From the NCBI GenBank assembly GCA_013177855.1, contig JABLYA010000006.1, positions 1-64,000 on the forward strand: a stretch of 64,000 nt of DNA, in the 5' to 3' direction. Under the pieces are notes generated by a model, which was not told the DNA's origin, made no database searches, and worked only from the letters and a program-made list of their open reading frames with translations. The position numbers and the translations under genes were made by a program. The stretch comes from Ignavibacteria bacterium (GTDB taxonomy: Bacteria > Bacteroidota > Ignavibacteria > Ch128b). Shown here piece after piece: positions 8,189 through 16,204 of this stretch (position 1 is its first letter; every line of letters begins with the position of its first letter).

Positions 8189-9337
8189 TTATAATATTTC
8201 TACAATTACTTCTGGATAAATATAAAATGTTTTTTCTTTTGGTTCATAAGGGATTTTATTTAAAATATATTTTATTACATTTAATTTAGCAATTCTCTTT
8301 TCATTAGAATCAACTACTACCCAAGGACAATTTTTAGTTGATGTTTTCTGAAACATTTGCTCTTTATATTTTGTGAATAAATCCCATTTAGTCATAGTCT
8401 TTTCATCATTTGGACTAAATTTCCAATATTTCAGAGGATTATTCTGTCTCATTTTGAATCTTAATTTTTGAGTGTCTTGATCAATAGAAAACCAAAATTT
8501 TATAATATAATAACCTTCTTCTAATAAACTATTTTCAAATGGAACTACCTCTTTCATAAAATTTTTATATTCTTCTTCTGAACAATAACCCATGACAGGA
8601 TCATTAACAGCTCTATTATACCAAGAACGGTCATATAATGTCATATGTCCTGGTGCTGGTAATTTTAATTTATATCTTGAAAACCAATCTTTTTTTTCTT
8701 CTTCTGTTGGAATACCAAATGTTGCAATATGACAATATTTAGGATCTAAGAATTCCGTAATAGTTTTAATTACTGAACCTTTACCTGCAGCATCACGTCC
8801 TTCAAAAATAATAACTAATTTATTTTTTGATGTTTTTAACCATTCTTGAAGTCTTAATAATTCAATCTGTAAAGGTCTTAATTCATTAATAAAGTCTTTT
8901 TTACCAACCTTTAATAATCTTTCAGATTTTAATTTTTTCAATTCATCAAACTCTTCATCATTTTCAAATTTATTAGATTTATCTTTAAAATATAATTTTA
9001 TTCTTTTAGGTAATGTTTTAATGTATGAATCAATATATTTCTCTATTCTTGCGTCAGTTATTTTAGGATTTATAGTAAGATTGTGCAAACCTCTGATGAA
9101 TGAGTCTAAGTTTAATTCATATATTGCATCTCTATCAAGAACTTTTTCGAAATTGTCTAATATCCTTTTAATATCATTCTTTTTTAATTTCTTATTAACT
9201 AAAACATCTTCTTTAACATTTAAAATGATTTTTTTTATTTTTTCTTCTAATTTCTTAGGATCTTTAAACATATTTTTAACTAAATCCAAAATAGATTCAT
9301 TAATTGTAAATACTTTGAAGTTCTTCTCTATTGCCAT
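8189..9337 (-). CDS. ppk2: Polyphosphate kinase 2 (PPK2) with N-terminal extension
   Basis: 382 aa. The C-terminal two thirds is PPK2: Walker A EGRDAAGKGS (about 179-188), LPAPGHMTLYDRSWYNRA (Walker B, lid Asp and Arg) and KFWFSIDQDTQKLRF. These enzymes transfer phosphate between polyphosphate and nucleotides, making NDP/NTP from NMP/NDP or storing polyphosphate. About 130 residues precede the kinase domain, more than usual. The extension begins MAIEKNFKVFTINESILDLV, where FKVFTINES looks like the tag of the small proteins, followed by helices. A phage PPK2 could fuel nucleotide synthesis from host polyphosphate, or act in the incoming particle if the tag directs packaging (inference). ATG spacing is normal; the upstream neighbour is convergent. 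Confidence 0.9.
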   Translation of the reverse strand: MAIEKNFKVFTINESILDLVKNMFKDPKKLEEKIKKIILNVKEDVLVNKKLKKNDIKRILDNFEKVLDRDAIYELNLDSFIRGLHNLTINPKITDARIEKYIDSYIKTLPKRIKLYFKDKSNKFENDEEFDELKKLKSERLLKVGKKDFINELRPLQIELLRLQEWLKTSKNKLVIIFEGRDAAGKGSVIKTITEFLDPKYCHIATFGIPTEEEKKDWFSRYKLKLPAPGHMTLYDRSWYNRAVNDPVMGYCSEEEYKNFMKEVVPFENSLLEEGYYIIKFWFSIDQDTQKLRFKMRQNNPLKYWKFSPNDEKTMTKWDLFTKYKEQMFQKTSTKNCPWVVVDSNEKRIAKLNVIKYILNKIPYEPKEKTFYIYPEVIVEIL

Positions 9338-9339
9338 AG

Positions 9340-9768
9340 TTATTCTAATTCATTTTTTCTTATTTTTAGTTTTTTTGTTGTAGTAACTTTCATAACACCT
9401 TCAATAGCAAATCCTTTTCTATAACCTCTGTTTTCTTTATTTTTAACAAAATAAACTTTACCTTGTGAAACAAAAGTTTTTTCTATACCATCAATTGTTT
9501 CATCCTCAGACATATGTAATTCTTTTTCATCTTTTGCAATATAAATAGCGAAATTTGAAAATCCAAATTTATTAAATTTCCACATACAATCCCATTTTTT
9601 TGCTTCACTTCTTTTGTTTGTTATATAGATGTAAGCATCCGCTTGAGATGAATCTTTAACTTCAATTAGAATTAGATTTGCATCTTCTGGAGAAGTCATT
9701 TCAATCATTATTTGAGAAAAACAACAATTAAATAACATTAAAAACAATATAGTTACTAACAATTTCAT
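9340..9768 (-). CDS. Secreted protein, DUF6150-like
   Basis: 142 aa from ATG 9768 (MKLLVTILFLMLFNCCFSQ). The first 19 residues form a signal peptide with a probable cleavage after FS, a typical Bacteroidota pattern. The mature part has KDSSQADAYIYITNKRSEAK, CMWKFNKFGFSNFAIYIAKD and KVYFVKNKENRGYRKGFAI. Short strand repeats of the kind (K..SQAD..IYxT) are found in the DUF6150 family of Bacteroidota secreted proteins. The upstream in-frame extension to 9888 runs through an RNA hairpin and is not coding. Ends 3 nt before ppk2. A phage-borne exported protein may alter the infected cell surface; function unknown. Confidence 0.55.
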   Translation of the reverse strand: MKLLVTILFLMLFNCCFSQIMIEMTSPEDANLILIEVKDSSQADAYIYITNKRSEAKKWDCMWKFNKFGFSNFAIYIAKDEKELHMSEDETIDGIEKTFVSQGKVYFVKNKENRGYRKGFAIEGVMKVTTTKKLKIRKNELE

Positions 9769-9833
9769 ACCATATATATAAAATTGTTTCAATAATTTTT
9801 TAATATTTAAAAAAAAAGTTTTAATAAATAAAA

Positions 9834-9975
9834 AAGTCGTTGCACTTGCACTCAACCTAACGGTATGAGCTAGATGCAACGACTTCACGTTGTTTAACCA
9901 AAAAATTATATTTACATTAACCTATGTCATTTTTCTCTTATACTTTAAGAGTCAAAAAAGTTTGCTTTTGTTTTA
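9834..9975 (-). ncRNA. Candidate small RNA ending in a long hairpin terminator
   Basis: On the minus strand a TATCTTTG box (9976-9983) is followed by no ORF but by two hairpins: CTCTTA-AAGTA-TAAGAG, and a larger one with an 11-bp perfect stem (AAGTCGTTGCA, 9875-9885, with TGCAACGACTT, 9834-9844) around an imperfectly paired 30-nt interior. The stem is followed by TTTATTT on the minus strand, so it also works as an intrinsic terminator. It could be a 130-140 nt phage RNA, or only the 3' end of the RNA ligase transcript. Confidence 0.4.
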
Positions 9976-9983
9976 CAAAGATA
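9976..9983 (-). promoter_or_regulatory. Host-type -7 box TATCTTTG
   Basis: Minus-strand TATCTTTG matches TAnnTTTG. It lies between the RNA ligase stop (10007) and the hairpin at 9834-9885, so it would drive the candidate small RNA. The identical octamer precedes the gene at 13419. Confidence 0.45.
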
Positions 9984-10006
9984 GGATGAATTTAGATGAA
10001 GTATAT

Positions 10007-11010
10007 TTACATGCCATTTTTAAGTAAGAATTTGTTAGAAATTCCTTTGAAGGAAAGTCTACCATTGTATTTTGATACGAAATCAGTAGAAACGAATACA
10101 ATACCTTCTCTTTCAGTCTTTGGGTTAAGAGCAGACTTACCTTCTACGAAAGCAAGTAGACCATCAACTGTATCTGGAAGTTCAACAACTCCAAGAACTG
10201 GAACTGTTAAAAGACCCATTTCTCCAATCATATTAATGAAAACTTCGTAATCAAAGAATTCAAATGCATCAATATTGAAAGCACGGAAGAACCTAACTGT
10301 GTGTCCTTTTAGACCGTATTTATTACCTTGAATACCTTCTCCAATAAGTTCTCCCTGAATGTTGAAGTTGGTAATACCATTCCTTTTAGCGTATTCTCTC
10401 ATTTTTTCTTCAATTTTAAGATCACGAGCAACTTTCCAGAATGTATTGTCTTCTGTTTCAATAAGTTCAAGATTACGAGAACAAACACCAAATACATTAT
10501 CTTTAAGGAAGTAAGTTGTGGAAGAACCATCAAGTTTTTCAGTAGCAAAGTATTTGTGAGTTTTAAGTTCATCGTATTTATCTACGAGATTCTGAATTCT
10601 TTCTTCATCAGTCTTAATAGAGTGAGAAGGAAAGTAACCTTTTGCGGTTCGTATTTAGTCACTCCAAGAATATCAGTAACATCAAGACCTTCTTCGATTG
10701 TGACTCCAGTAGGAAGCACAGAAAGAGGGAATACAATACCCTGCGAGACCTGTCCTCTTAGTCTAAGAGTTTTGATACGGAAATTGACTTTTCTAAGAAA
10801 TTCAAATTCTTCTTTTTCAGGAAGAACAGAGTCAATTTCACAGTAAACGCAAAAATCACCAATTTTGAATTCATTCTTCTTGGTTACAACTTTCCAACCA
10901 CGGATAGTTACAACTTCAATAGCGTCAGCACCTTCAATCGGTGCAACGTTTTCAACCTTAGCAATTGTAGCGAGTTTTCTAAATTCTTTATTTTCCATCA
11001 TTTGTGACAT
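10007..11010 (-). CDS. RNA ligase, DRB0094/Rnl5-like family, frameshifted
   Basis: Start MSQMMENKEFRKLATIAKVE at 11010. The N-terminal domain (IEVVTIRGWKVVTKKNEFKI, CEIDSVLPE, LRLRGQVSQGIVFPL) is that of the DRB0094-type RNA ligases. Near 10644-10650 one base is missing, shifting the frame. In the repaired frame the protein continues AKGYFPSHSIKTDEERIQNL, then TEKLDGSS, the nucleotidyl-transfer motif KxDG with the catalytic lysine, and later QGELIGEGIQ and EGIVFVS (motifs III/IV-like) to the stop at 10007, about 334 aa. It seals RNA ends, for example tRNAs cut by host anticodon nucleases. G+C is visibly higher than in neighbouring genes, suggesting recent acquisition. The frameshift may be a sequencing error or real inactivation. 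Confidence 0.8.
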
Positions 11011-11068
11011 TTTTAAGTTTAACAATAATTTTTTGAATCTTGTCACCACCACTCAGTTTTTTTACTGA

Positions 11069-11299
11069 ACTGAGAAACATATATAAAAGTACTATTTTTA
11101 TTCAAAATAAAAAAATATTCTTTTATCAATATAATAGTCATCAGGTGTTTATCCAATAATAGCAGTTGTCATCATTCTTTTCCAAATAAAAAATCAACAA
11201 TACTTTTATATACATTATCCAAATGTATGTTGGACATAACCGTAAACAAACCTCTTAAAAATAGACCATTGCATCGATTATATTTTACTGGTGGAAAAA
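11069..11299. other. Gene-poor stretch upstream of the RNA ligase
   Basis: Only short frames are present. One minus-strand frame reads MSNIHLDNVYKSIVDFLFGK and may be the end of a lost gene. A small inverted repeat (CTCAGT...ACTGAG, about 11051-11070) lies just upstream of the RNA ligase start. The rest looks like decayed DNA plus the ligase promoter region. Confidence 0.3.
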
Positions 11300-11507
11300 T
11301 CAACCACCAAATGTTTCCATTACGTAATCTTTAGATATTGTGTTATCATTATCATAAGGATTTTGCTTTTTATTATAATTGCTTAATTTGACACCAAACC
11401 AAGTCAATAGCCAAATTATTAAATAATATGATAAAATATAGAATTCTGCTTAGTTTTTCACTTCTTTCCCTTTTCACCCTTTGTTCTGGTGTTTCTGTGG
11501 CAATCAT
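11300..11507 (-). pseudogene. Small single-pass membrane protein, frameshifted
   Basis: Start MIATETPEQRVKRERSEKLS at 11507, then a hydrophobic segment ILYFIILF. A +1 shift within 11411-11431 restores IIWLLTWFGVKLSNYNKKQN and the end ISKDYVMETFGG. Repaired length is about 68 aa with one transmembrane helix and a charged N-terminus. As written the frame stops early. Function unknown. Confidence 0.4.
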
Positions 11508-11553
11508 GTATTCTCTTTTTACTTTTTTGAATTTATTTATATTACTAAACAGT

Positions 11554-11781
11554 TTAAAAGTATTTAATATACATACATATAATTACAAAAAAAGATAGTA
11601 CAAGTATTGATACTGAGTGATCAAATTTTGTACCTTTACCAACAACAAAAATATAATATAGTATTGAAAGTATAATATCAGCAATAATTGAAAACAATAT
11701 ATACTTTTTATTGTTATTAATTGAATTGGACAGATTATCTAAATCATTCTTAATATCATAAACTCTTCTTCTATTTTTCAT
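11554..11781 (-). CDS. Small two-helix membrane protein
   Basis: 75 aa. A polar N-terminus (MKNRRRVYDIKNDLDNLSNS) precedes two hydrophobic helices (YILFSIIADIILSILYYIFV and VSILVLSFFVIICMYIKYF). Starts 2 nt after the stop of the upstream membrane protein, so the two are probably co-expressed. Unknown role; such pairs in phages are often membrane-acting early or lysis-related proteins. Confidence 0.5.
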   Translation of the reverse strand: MKNRRRVYDIKNDLDNLSNSINNNKKYILFSIIADIILSILYYIFVVGKGTKFDHSVSILVLSFFVIICMYIKYF

Positions 11782-11783
11782 AA

Positions 11784-12206
11784 CTATTTTTCCTTAATTG
11801 GTTCAACAAGTTTTCCACATTCAATATTTTTAAATATTTTATTTCTTGAATATATTGTATATGTTTCAAAACCATAATAGTTGTAATAAATAACTTTATA
11901 AAATATAGCATCATTGTCTATTTCATCAAAATCAACTTTTTCTGTAAAATATAATCTTTGACCATCAATTTCAACATATACTGTTGTTCGTGATTTTAAA
12001 ACTGTATCTGGTTTTAATTGTTCCACAACCATAGTATCACAATTAGATGATGCATGATAGCCAAATCCGAATGCACCAACAATAACTAAACCAACAAAAC
12101 CAAGAATTAAAAATAATATTTTCCAACCTTCATCTTTAAAAATGAAACCAAAAATTGTAATTATAATTGCAACAACTGCCAAAATTCCTAATGTAAGTAA
12201 ACTCAT
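11784..12206 (-). CDS. Membrane-anchored protein of unknown function
   Basis: 140 aa. Two N-terminal hydrophobic helices (LLTLGILAVVAIIITIFGFI, ILFLILGFVGLVIVGAFGFG) are followed by a soluble beta-rich domain (TTVYVEIDGQRLYFTEKVDF, NYYGFETYTIYSRN). The topology suggests an inner-membrane anchor with one exposed domain. No family recognised. Confidence 0.55.
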   Translation of the reverse strand: MSLLTLGILAVVAIIITIFGFIFKDEGWKILFLILGFVGLVIVGAFGFGYHASSNCDTMVVEQLKPDTVLKSRTTVYVEIDGQRLYFTEKVDFDEIDNDAIFYKVIYYNYYGFETYTIYSRNKIFKNIECGKLVEPIKEK

Positions 12207-12225
12207 AATTTTCTATTTTTTAATG

Positions 12226-12768
12226 TTAATTATATTCATTACCATACTTATTGATAAGATTCAATATGTATTTAGAATGTTCTATATTCTTTTCATTTGC
12301 ATAACCAATGGACATGTGCAAACCCCAATAAGGTCTACCAAGACCAAGTTCTTGTCTGATAGAATGTAAAAGTTTTCTTTCTTCTTCTGGTACAACCAAC
12401 CACCAGTGTTCTGCATTAGAACGAGCATCAACACTTAATGATATTTCTATTTCTTTACCATCCCACTTGTTCTTTACACTATTCCAAATAACTTCTGCTT
12501 CACTTTCAGAACAATTAAGACCTCTCCTAATATCATTTACACTATCATTAATGAATGACACATGAGCACCACGCAACGGTTTATTGAGTTTAAGATTATA
12601 TCTTTTCTCTATAAACCAAGCATATAACTCACTTATCTCACCATCAATCATAACCAAAGCCATTCTTTTCCAGTCAGCTTGATTAAGATGTTTCTTAGTC
12701 TTATTGTCTGGATCAAAACGAATTATACCTTTATATGTGATGATATTTTTTATAGTGCAAATATACAA
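12226..12768 (-). CDS. 2H phosphoesterase-like protein (possible anti-CBASS/RNA repair)
   Basis: Two H-x-S motifs, RGAHVSFIND (His69) and WGLHMSIGYA (His151, counted from a TTG at 12768), separated by about 80 residues. This is the hallmark of the 2H phosphoesterase fold. Family members open 2',3'-cyclic phosphates or cyclic oligonucleotides; the T4 anti-CBASS protein Acb1 belongs here. Conserved-looking residues (GIIRFDPDNKTKKH) lie before the first ATG (at codon 36), so translation must start upstream at a non-ATG codon. A perfect TATATTTG promoter box overlaps this region, so the message may be almost leaderless. It sits near the RNA ligase, consistent with RNA repair or signal degradation. 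Confidence 0.6.
   Translation of the reverse strand: MYICTIKNIITYKGIIRFDPDNKTKKHLNQADWKRMALVMIDGEISELYAWFIEKRYNLKLNKPLRGAHVSFINDSVNDIRRGLNCSESEAEVIWNSVKNKWDGKEIEISLSVDARSNAEHWWLVVPEEERKLLHSIRQELGLGRPYWGLHMSIGYANEKNIEHSKYILNLINKYGNEYN
12758..12765 (-). promoter_or_regulatory. Host-type -7 box TATATTTG for the 2H gene
   Basis: Minus-strand TATATTTG, same octamer as in front of the tRNA. Transcription would begin around 12750, leaving almost no leader before the conserved protein sequence. Confidence 0.4.
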
Positions 12769-12781
12769 AAATTTTTAAAAT

Positions 12782-12809
12782 AAAAAAAAAAGACCAGAAA
12801 ATCTGGTCT
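12782..12809 (-). terminator. Intrinsic terminator after the primase-like gene
   Basis: Perfect 7-bp stem AGACCAG/CTGGTCT around a short A/T loop, followed on the minus strand by a run of ten T. Placed directly after the stop at 12814, it separates this gene from the 2H gene. Confidence 0.85.
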
Positions 12810-12813
12810 CTCT

Positions 12814-13419
12814 TTAGATTGTGTATAGTAAAGTGGGTGTGTTCTTGTGAACATCTATCTTGATTCCCAGCTTACTAAGTTCGTTGTTAAATTCCTTCAA
12901 ATTGAAAGGATTACTGATAAGATGTAAACCACTCCTAGTTGGAATTTCAGCCAAAATCTTATAATCTTCCTTCTTTATCTTAGAATGAAGTTCATTGATA
13001 ATTCTAATAATTTCATTCTTGTAAGGAAGTTCGTTAGTATCAATATCAACAATCCATCTCTTATTTTCTTCAGAACTATGTTGTCCGCAAACAGTTACAT
13101 AAACATTCTTGACTGCCTTGAATTGCTTCTGAATAATAAGATCAGCAACCTTCTTCATAACAAACATAGCAACACGTTCAACATCAAGCTTATTAACATT
13201 AATATAAGCACGAGCATTGTTCTTTTCACAGATTTCGATAATTCTGTTTTCATACTTTTCAAGATCCTCAATAGAGTAGATGTAAAAATTATCAATAACT
13301 CTAACACCATTTTCCATTTCAGGATTTTCCTTACGCCTCTTCAAAATCTGAATGAAATAGAAAGTATTCTTGTTATCAAAGTCAAGTAATTCCTTAATCT
13401 TATTGAAATTATTAGTCAT
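12814..13419 (-). CDS. Conserved hypothetical protein with primase-like (AEP) motif order
   Basis: 201 aa. The N-terminal half is helical; the C-terminal half has RWIVDIDTNELP, then ILAEIPTRSGLHLISNPFN, then GIKIDVHKNTP. The order hhhDhD, SGxH, hD is that of archaeo-eukaryotic primase/PrimPol domains (metal-binding DxD, sxH, third acidic). Spacing is short, so it may be a minimal or inactive version. G+C is somewhat higher than in neighbours, as in the RNA ligase. Transcribed from its own host-type promoter (13461-13468) to its own terminator, i.e. a single-gene unit, probably early. Function is inferred from motifs only. Confidence 0.5.
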   Translation of the reverse strand: MTNNFNKIKELLDFDNKNTFYFIQILKRRKENPEMENGVRVIDNFYIYSIEDLEKYENRIIEICEKNNARAYINVNKLDVERVAMFVMKKVADLIIQKQFKAVKNVYVTVCGQHSSEENKRWIVDIDTNELPYKNEIIRIINELHSKIKKEDYKILAEIPTRSGLHLISNPFNLKEFNNELSKLGIKIDVHKNTPTLLYTI

Positions 13420-13460
13420 AGTACTGTTTTTAAAAATTAAACCTTCATTTTTAATTTATA

Positions 13461-13468
13461 CAAAGATA
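13461..13468 (-). promoter_or_regulatory. Host-type -7 box TATCTTTG
   Basis: Minus-strand TATCTTTG about 42 nt before the ATG at 13419; identical to the box at 9976-9983. It fits recognition by the host RNA polymerase early in infection. Confidence 0.5.
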
Positions 13469-13531
13469 CAGCAAAATAACGATGTAAAAAAATTTTTATT
13501 AAAAAATTTCTTTCATTTATGAAACTTATAT

Positions 13532-13543
13532 TTTAATATATAA
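13532..13543 (+). promoter_or_regulatory. Putative late promoter TTTAATATATAA
   Basis: TTTAATATATAA ends 24 nt before the ATG of the first baseplate gene at 13568. Best match to the motif that recurs ahead of structural genes. Confidence 0.5.
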
Positions 13544-13567
13544 TGATAAAATATAAATAAATATAAT

Positions 13568-16204
13568 ATGGCAACTCCGTTATACAAGTCTATGAAGTCA
13601 AGGGGAACAAGTTTTTATGCGTTCCCTTCTGCCGCAGAGGATATGAACTTGGCTTTCTCAAATGACAATTATAAATTAAATTTTACAAAATTTGTATTAT
13701 TAAATATACCAACACAAGAAATTGTAATATCTACTGGTGTAGATAGAGATCAAACAAAAGGGGTGATGAATTTCGATAAAGATGAAAATGGTCCAAGATT
13801 TTTTAATTTTCAACCAGGTGCAAATAATGATTTACCAACAACCTTTGCTGATCAACTTATTGAATCATTAAGAAACTATGTTGCCAACTATGATTCAACA
13901 TTAAGAGAAAGTAGAATTAATTCAAATACAGACTTTTATAACATTAATGAAAGAGTGACACCTTCAGAAATGATATTTTGGAAATGGTGTAGAAAATTGA
14001 ATCTTATAGATTTAGAACCAGCATTACATAAAATAGATTGGGATAAGAACTTATCTGATTTTGATAATGAAAATGGTACAAATTATGATTATTTTCAAAA
14101 ATATTTATGGAAAGAAAGAGATGTCAATTATTATGGTTGTACTTTAACACAATATACAGGCAATCATCCAATTCTTACTATAACTGGTAATGCTAAATTT
14201 AAAGAAGGTGATTATGTTTATTTATCAGGAACAACAGGTTCATTAACAGCAGAAACAGTTGCTTATGAAATTACAAATGTTATTTATACAACAGCTGATA
14301 CATCATTAGTATTAAATGTTAATAATTATACAGATAGTTCAACATATAATTGTATTGTTTATTTAAAATATAATAGATTAATAGAATATATCGGTGAAAT
14401 ACAAGCTGTTAGTAAAATACAAACAAGTAAAAGAAATTTTACTGAAGTTACGGCTCAAATACCTCACCATGTCGGTAAAACTCCTACTGTTTTATTTAGT
14501 ATTGAAACAAACACAAATTATTATCCAGGTCTTGAAATGCCTATATTACCTATTGAACAACAAGAAGAAATTGTTGGTGCAGAAAATACTAACTCACCAA
14601 TTCGTTTAAGACCACAAGATTATCCAGGCACTTACTTTGGATATTTTGATACAGAAGATAAAACTTACAAATGTGAATCTGGTGACAAATTAAGATATAA
14701 AGGTGATTATTATGGTATTCTATTATCAAATAACATTGGTACAGACGCTGAAAATTATTTTGAAAAACTTCGTGATTTTAATTCAAATAATATTGATGGT
14801 TTAAAAATTGATTTTAATAGAGAACATTATCTTAAAATGAACCTACCAGACTATCAAATTTCCAATTTTGATGAATTTAATGCTGCAAACTTTGATGGAC
14901 CACCAGAAGATTTTAATTTTAATGCTATTCTTTGGTACTATGAAATTGATGATGGTTCAGGCAACGTAGTAAATAATCTTTACGGTATTGAATTTTTAAA
15001 CAATCCTAATGACGATGAAGATAACTGTGATGTAAATAATAGAAGAATTACACCATATAGAAAACTTGTTAGTAATGGAAATCAAGATGGTGTAAGTTAT
15101 ACATTTTCATTAAATATTAATTTTAATATTGATAATGATGTATTACCTTTAACATACGATCCTACAACAATTTATAATATGTTTGGTTTTGATTTATACC
15201 AAAATATATTAAATACGAATGCCAAACTTCAAGATAACTTTACTTATATGATTTCATCTTTCACATGGATGAATGAAGAATTATTTGAACTTAGAAGTTT
15301 AATTTATTCTCAAACAGATATAGATACAATCAAATCACAAATTGAAAATCTTAACAATTTATTGGAATTATATTCTACTTTCCAATTCCAAGATTCAGAT
15401 ACAACTACAATAGAAACGGACTTCTCTGGTACGTATCCTACGCTTAAAGTTAATGTTACTAACACAAAATATTCTGATATTCAAGATATAAATATTAGTA
15501 ATGTTTTAAATTACAATATTACTAATAGTGGTTTAAGTTATGTTGTACCTGTACCTTTATCAAATCAATTATTATTGAATATTTATAATGATAATAACAT
15601 TGTCGAAGATACAGCAACAATAGTATTAAATAGAGATATGGCTTATAAACAAGCCATGGACATTTATATTATGCCAAATATGTCTGAATTACCAGAACAT
15701 CTGAAAATTAATATAATGTATAATGATGGTTTAGGTTCAACAACAGAACAAACTTTATTAAGTGGCATAACATTACCTATTGATTTATCTGATTATGATT
15801 CATTGAATCCAACCGCATCAACATATATGAATTCATATTACACGAATGAAAATGTTTTTACATACGGCCAATCTATATTAACAGGTTTAACAAATTTAAA
15901 AATATATTTAATGGAAGATTTATTTACAGTTGGTGATTATGTTTACATTAATAATTTTTATCTACAAAGCGGTAATACTATAACAGATTTTAGTGGTATT
16001 TATTTCATCACAGGTCACACATCAGGTGATAATTGGGGTAATGGTGCAGATATAACAATAAATTTACCAAGTACAAACTGGTCTTTAAAATCAAAACCAA
16101 AAATTTCTTATTATAAAGGTTTAAAAATTAATATTTTAAGAGTTTCATCTTCTACAACATCATCTATTGAAGATAGGTATAAAATCACAAAAGAATTATT
16201 ATAA
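13568..16204 (+). CDS. Large structural (baseplate-associated) protein
   Basis: 878 aa, beginning MATPLYKSMKSRGTSFYAFP. Long, mixed beta/loop composition with no signal or membrane segment. An N-terminal region includes FWKWCRKLNLIDLEPALHKI, and the rest is repeats of D/N-rich strands with two OB- or SH3-like stretches (KFKEGDYVYLSGTTGSLTAE; DLFTVGDYVYINNFYLQSGN). It opens a coupled cluster: its stop overlaps the next start (TAATG), which in turn overlaps the baseplate gp6/J gene. I infer a baseplate wedge component (place of T4 gp7/gp8), but no specific family motif is visible. Confidence 0.6.
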   Translation: MATPLYKSMKSRGTSFYAFPSAAEDMNLAFSNDNYKLNFTKFVLLNIPTQEIVISTGVDRDQTKGVMNFDKDENGPRFFNFQPGANNDLPTTFADQLIESLRNYVANYDSTLRESRINSNTDFYNINERVTPSEMIFWKWCRKLNLIDLEPALHKIDWDKNLSDFDNENGTNYDYFQKYLWKERDVNYYGCTLTQYTGNHPILTITGNAKFKEGDYVYLSGTTGSLTAETVAYEITNVIYTTADTSLVLNVNNYTDSSTYNCIVYLKYNRLIEYIGEIQAVSKIQTSKRNFTEVTAQIPHHVGKTPTVLFSIETNTNYYPGLEMPILPIEQQEEIVGAENTNSPIRLRPQDYPGTYFGYFDTEDKTYKCESGDKLRYKGDYYGILLSNNIGTDAENYFEKLRDFNSNNIDGLKIDFNREHYLKMNLPDYQISNFDEFNAANFDGPPEDFNFNAILWYYEIDDGSGNVVNNLYGIEFLNNPNDDEDNCDVNNRRITPYRKLVSNGNQDGVSYTFSLNINFNIDNDVLPLTYDPTTIYNMFGFDLYQNILNTNAKLQDNFTYMISSFTWMNEELFELRSLIYSQTDIDTIKSQIENLNNLLELYSTFQFQDSDTTTIETDFSGTYPTLKVNVTNTKYSDIQDINISNVLNYNITNSGLSYVVPVPLSNQLLLNIYNDNNIVEDTATIVLNRDMAYKQAMDIYIMPNMSELPEHLKINIMYNDGLGSTTEQTLLSGITLPIDLSDYDSLNPTASTYMNSYYTNENVFTYGQSILTGLTNLKIYLMEDLFTVGDYVYINNFYLQSGNTITDFSGIYFITGHTSGDNWGNGADITINLPSTNWSLKSKPKISYYKGLKINILRVSSSTTSSIEDRYKITKELL

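Noticed and set aside
9769-9888. N-terminal extension MKSLHLAHTVRL... of the secreted protein
   Set aside because: It runs through the RNA hairpin and hides the signal peptide; the ATG at 9768 gives a typical signal sequence.
10328-10846. Plus-strand ORF opposite the RNA ligase
   Set aside because: It mirrors the ligase codons and has no recognisable protein features.
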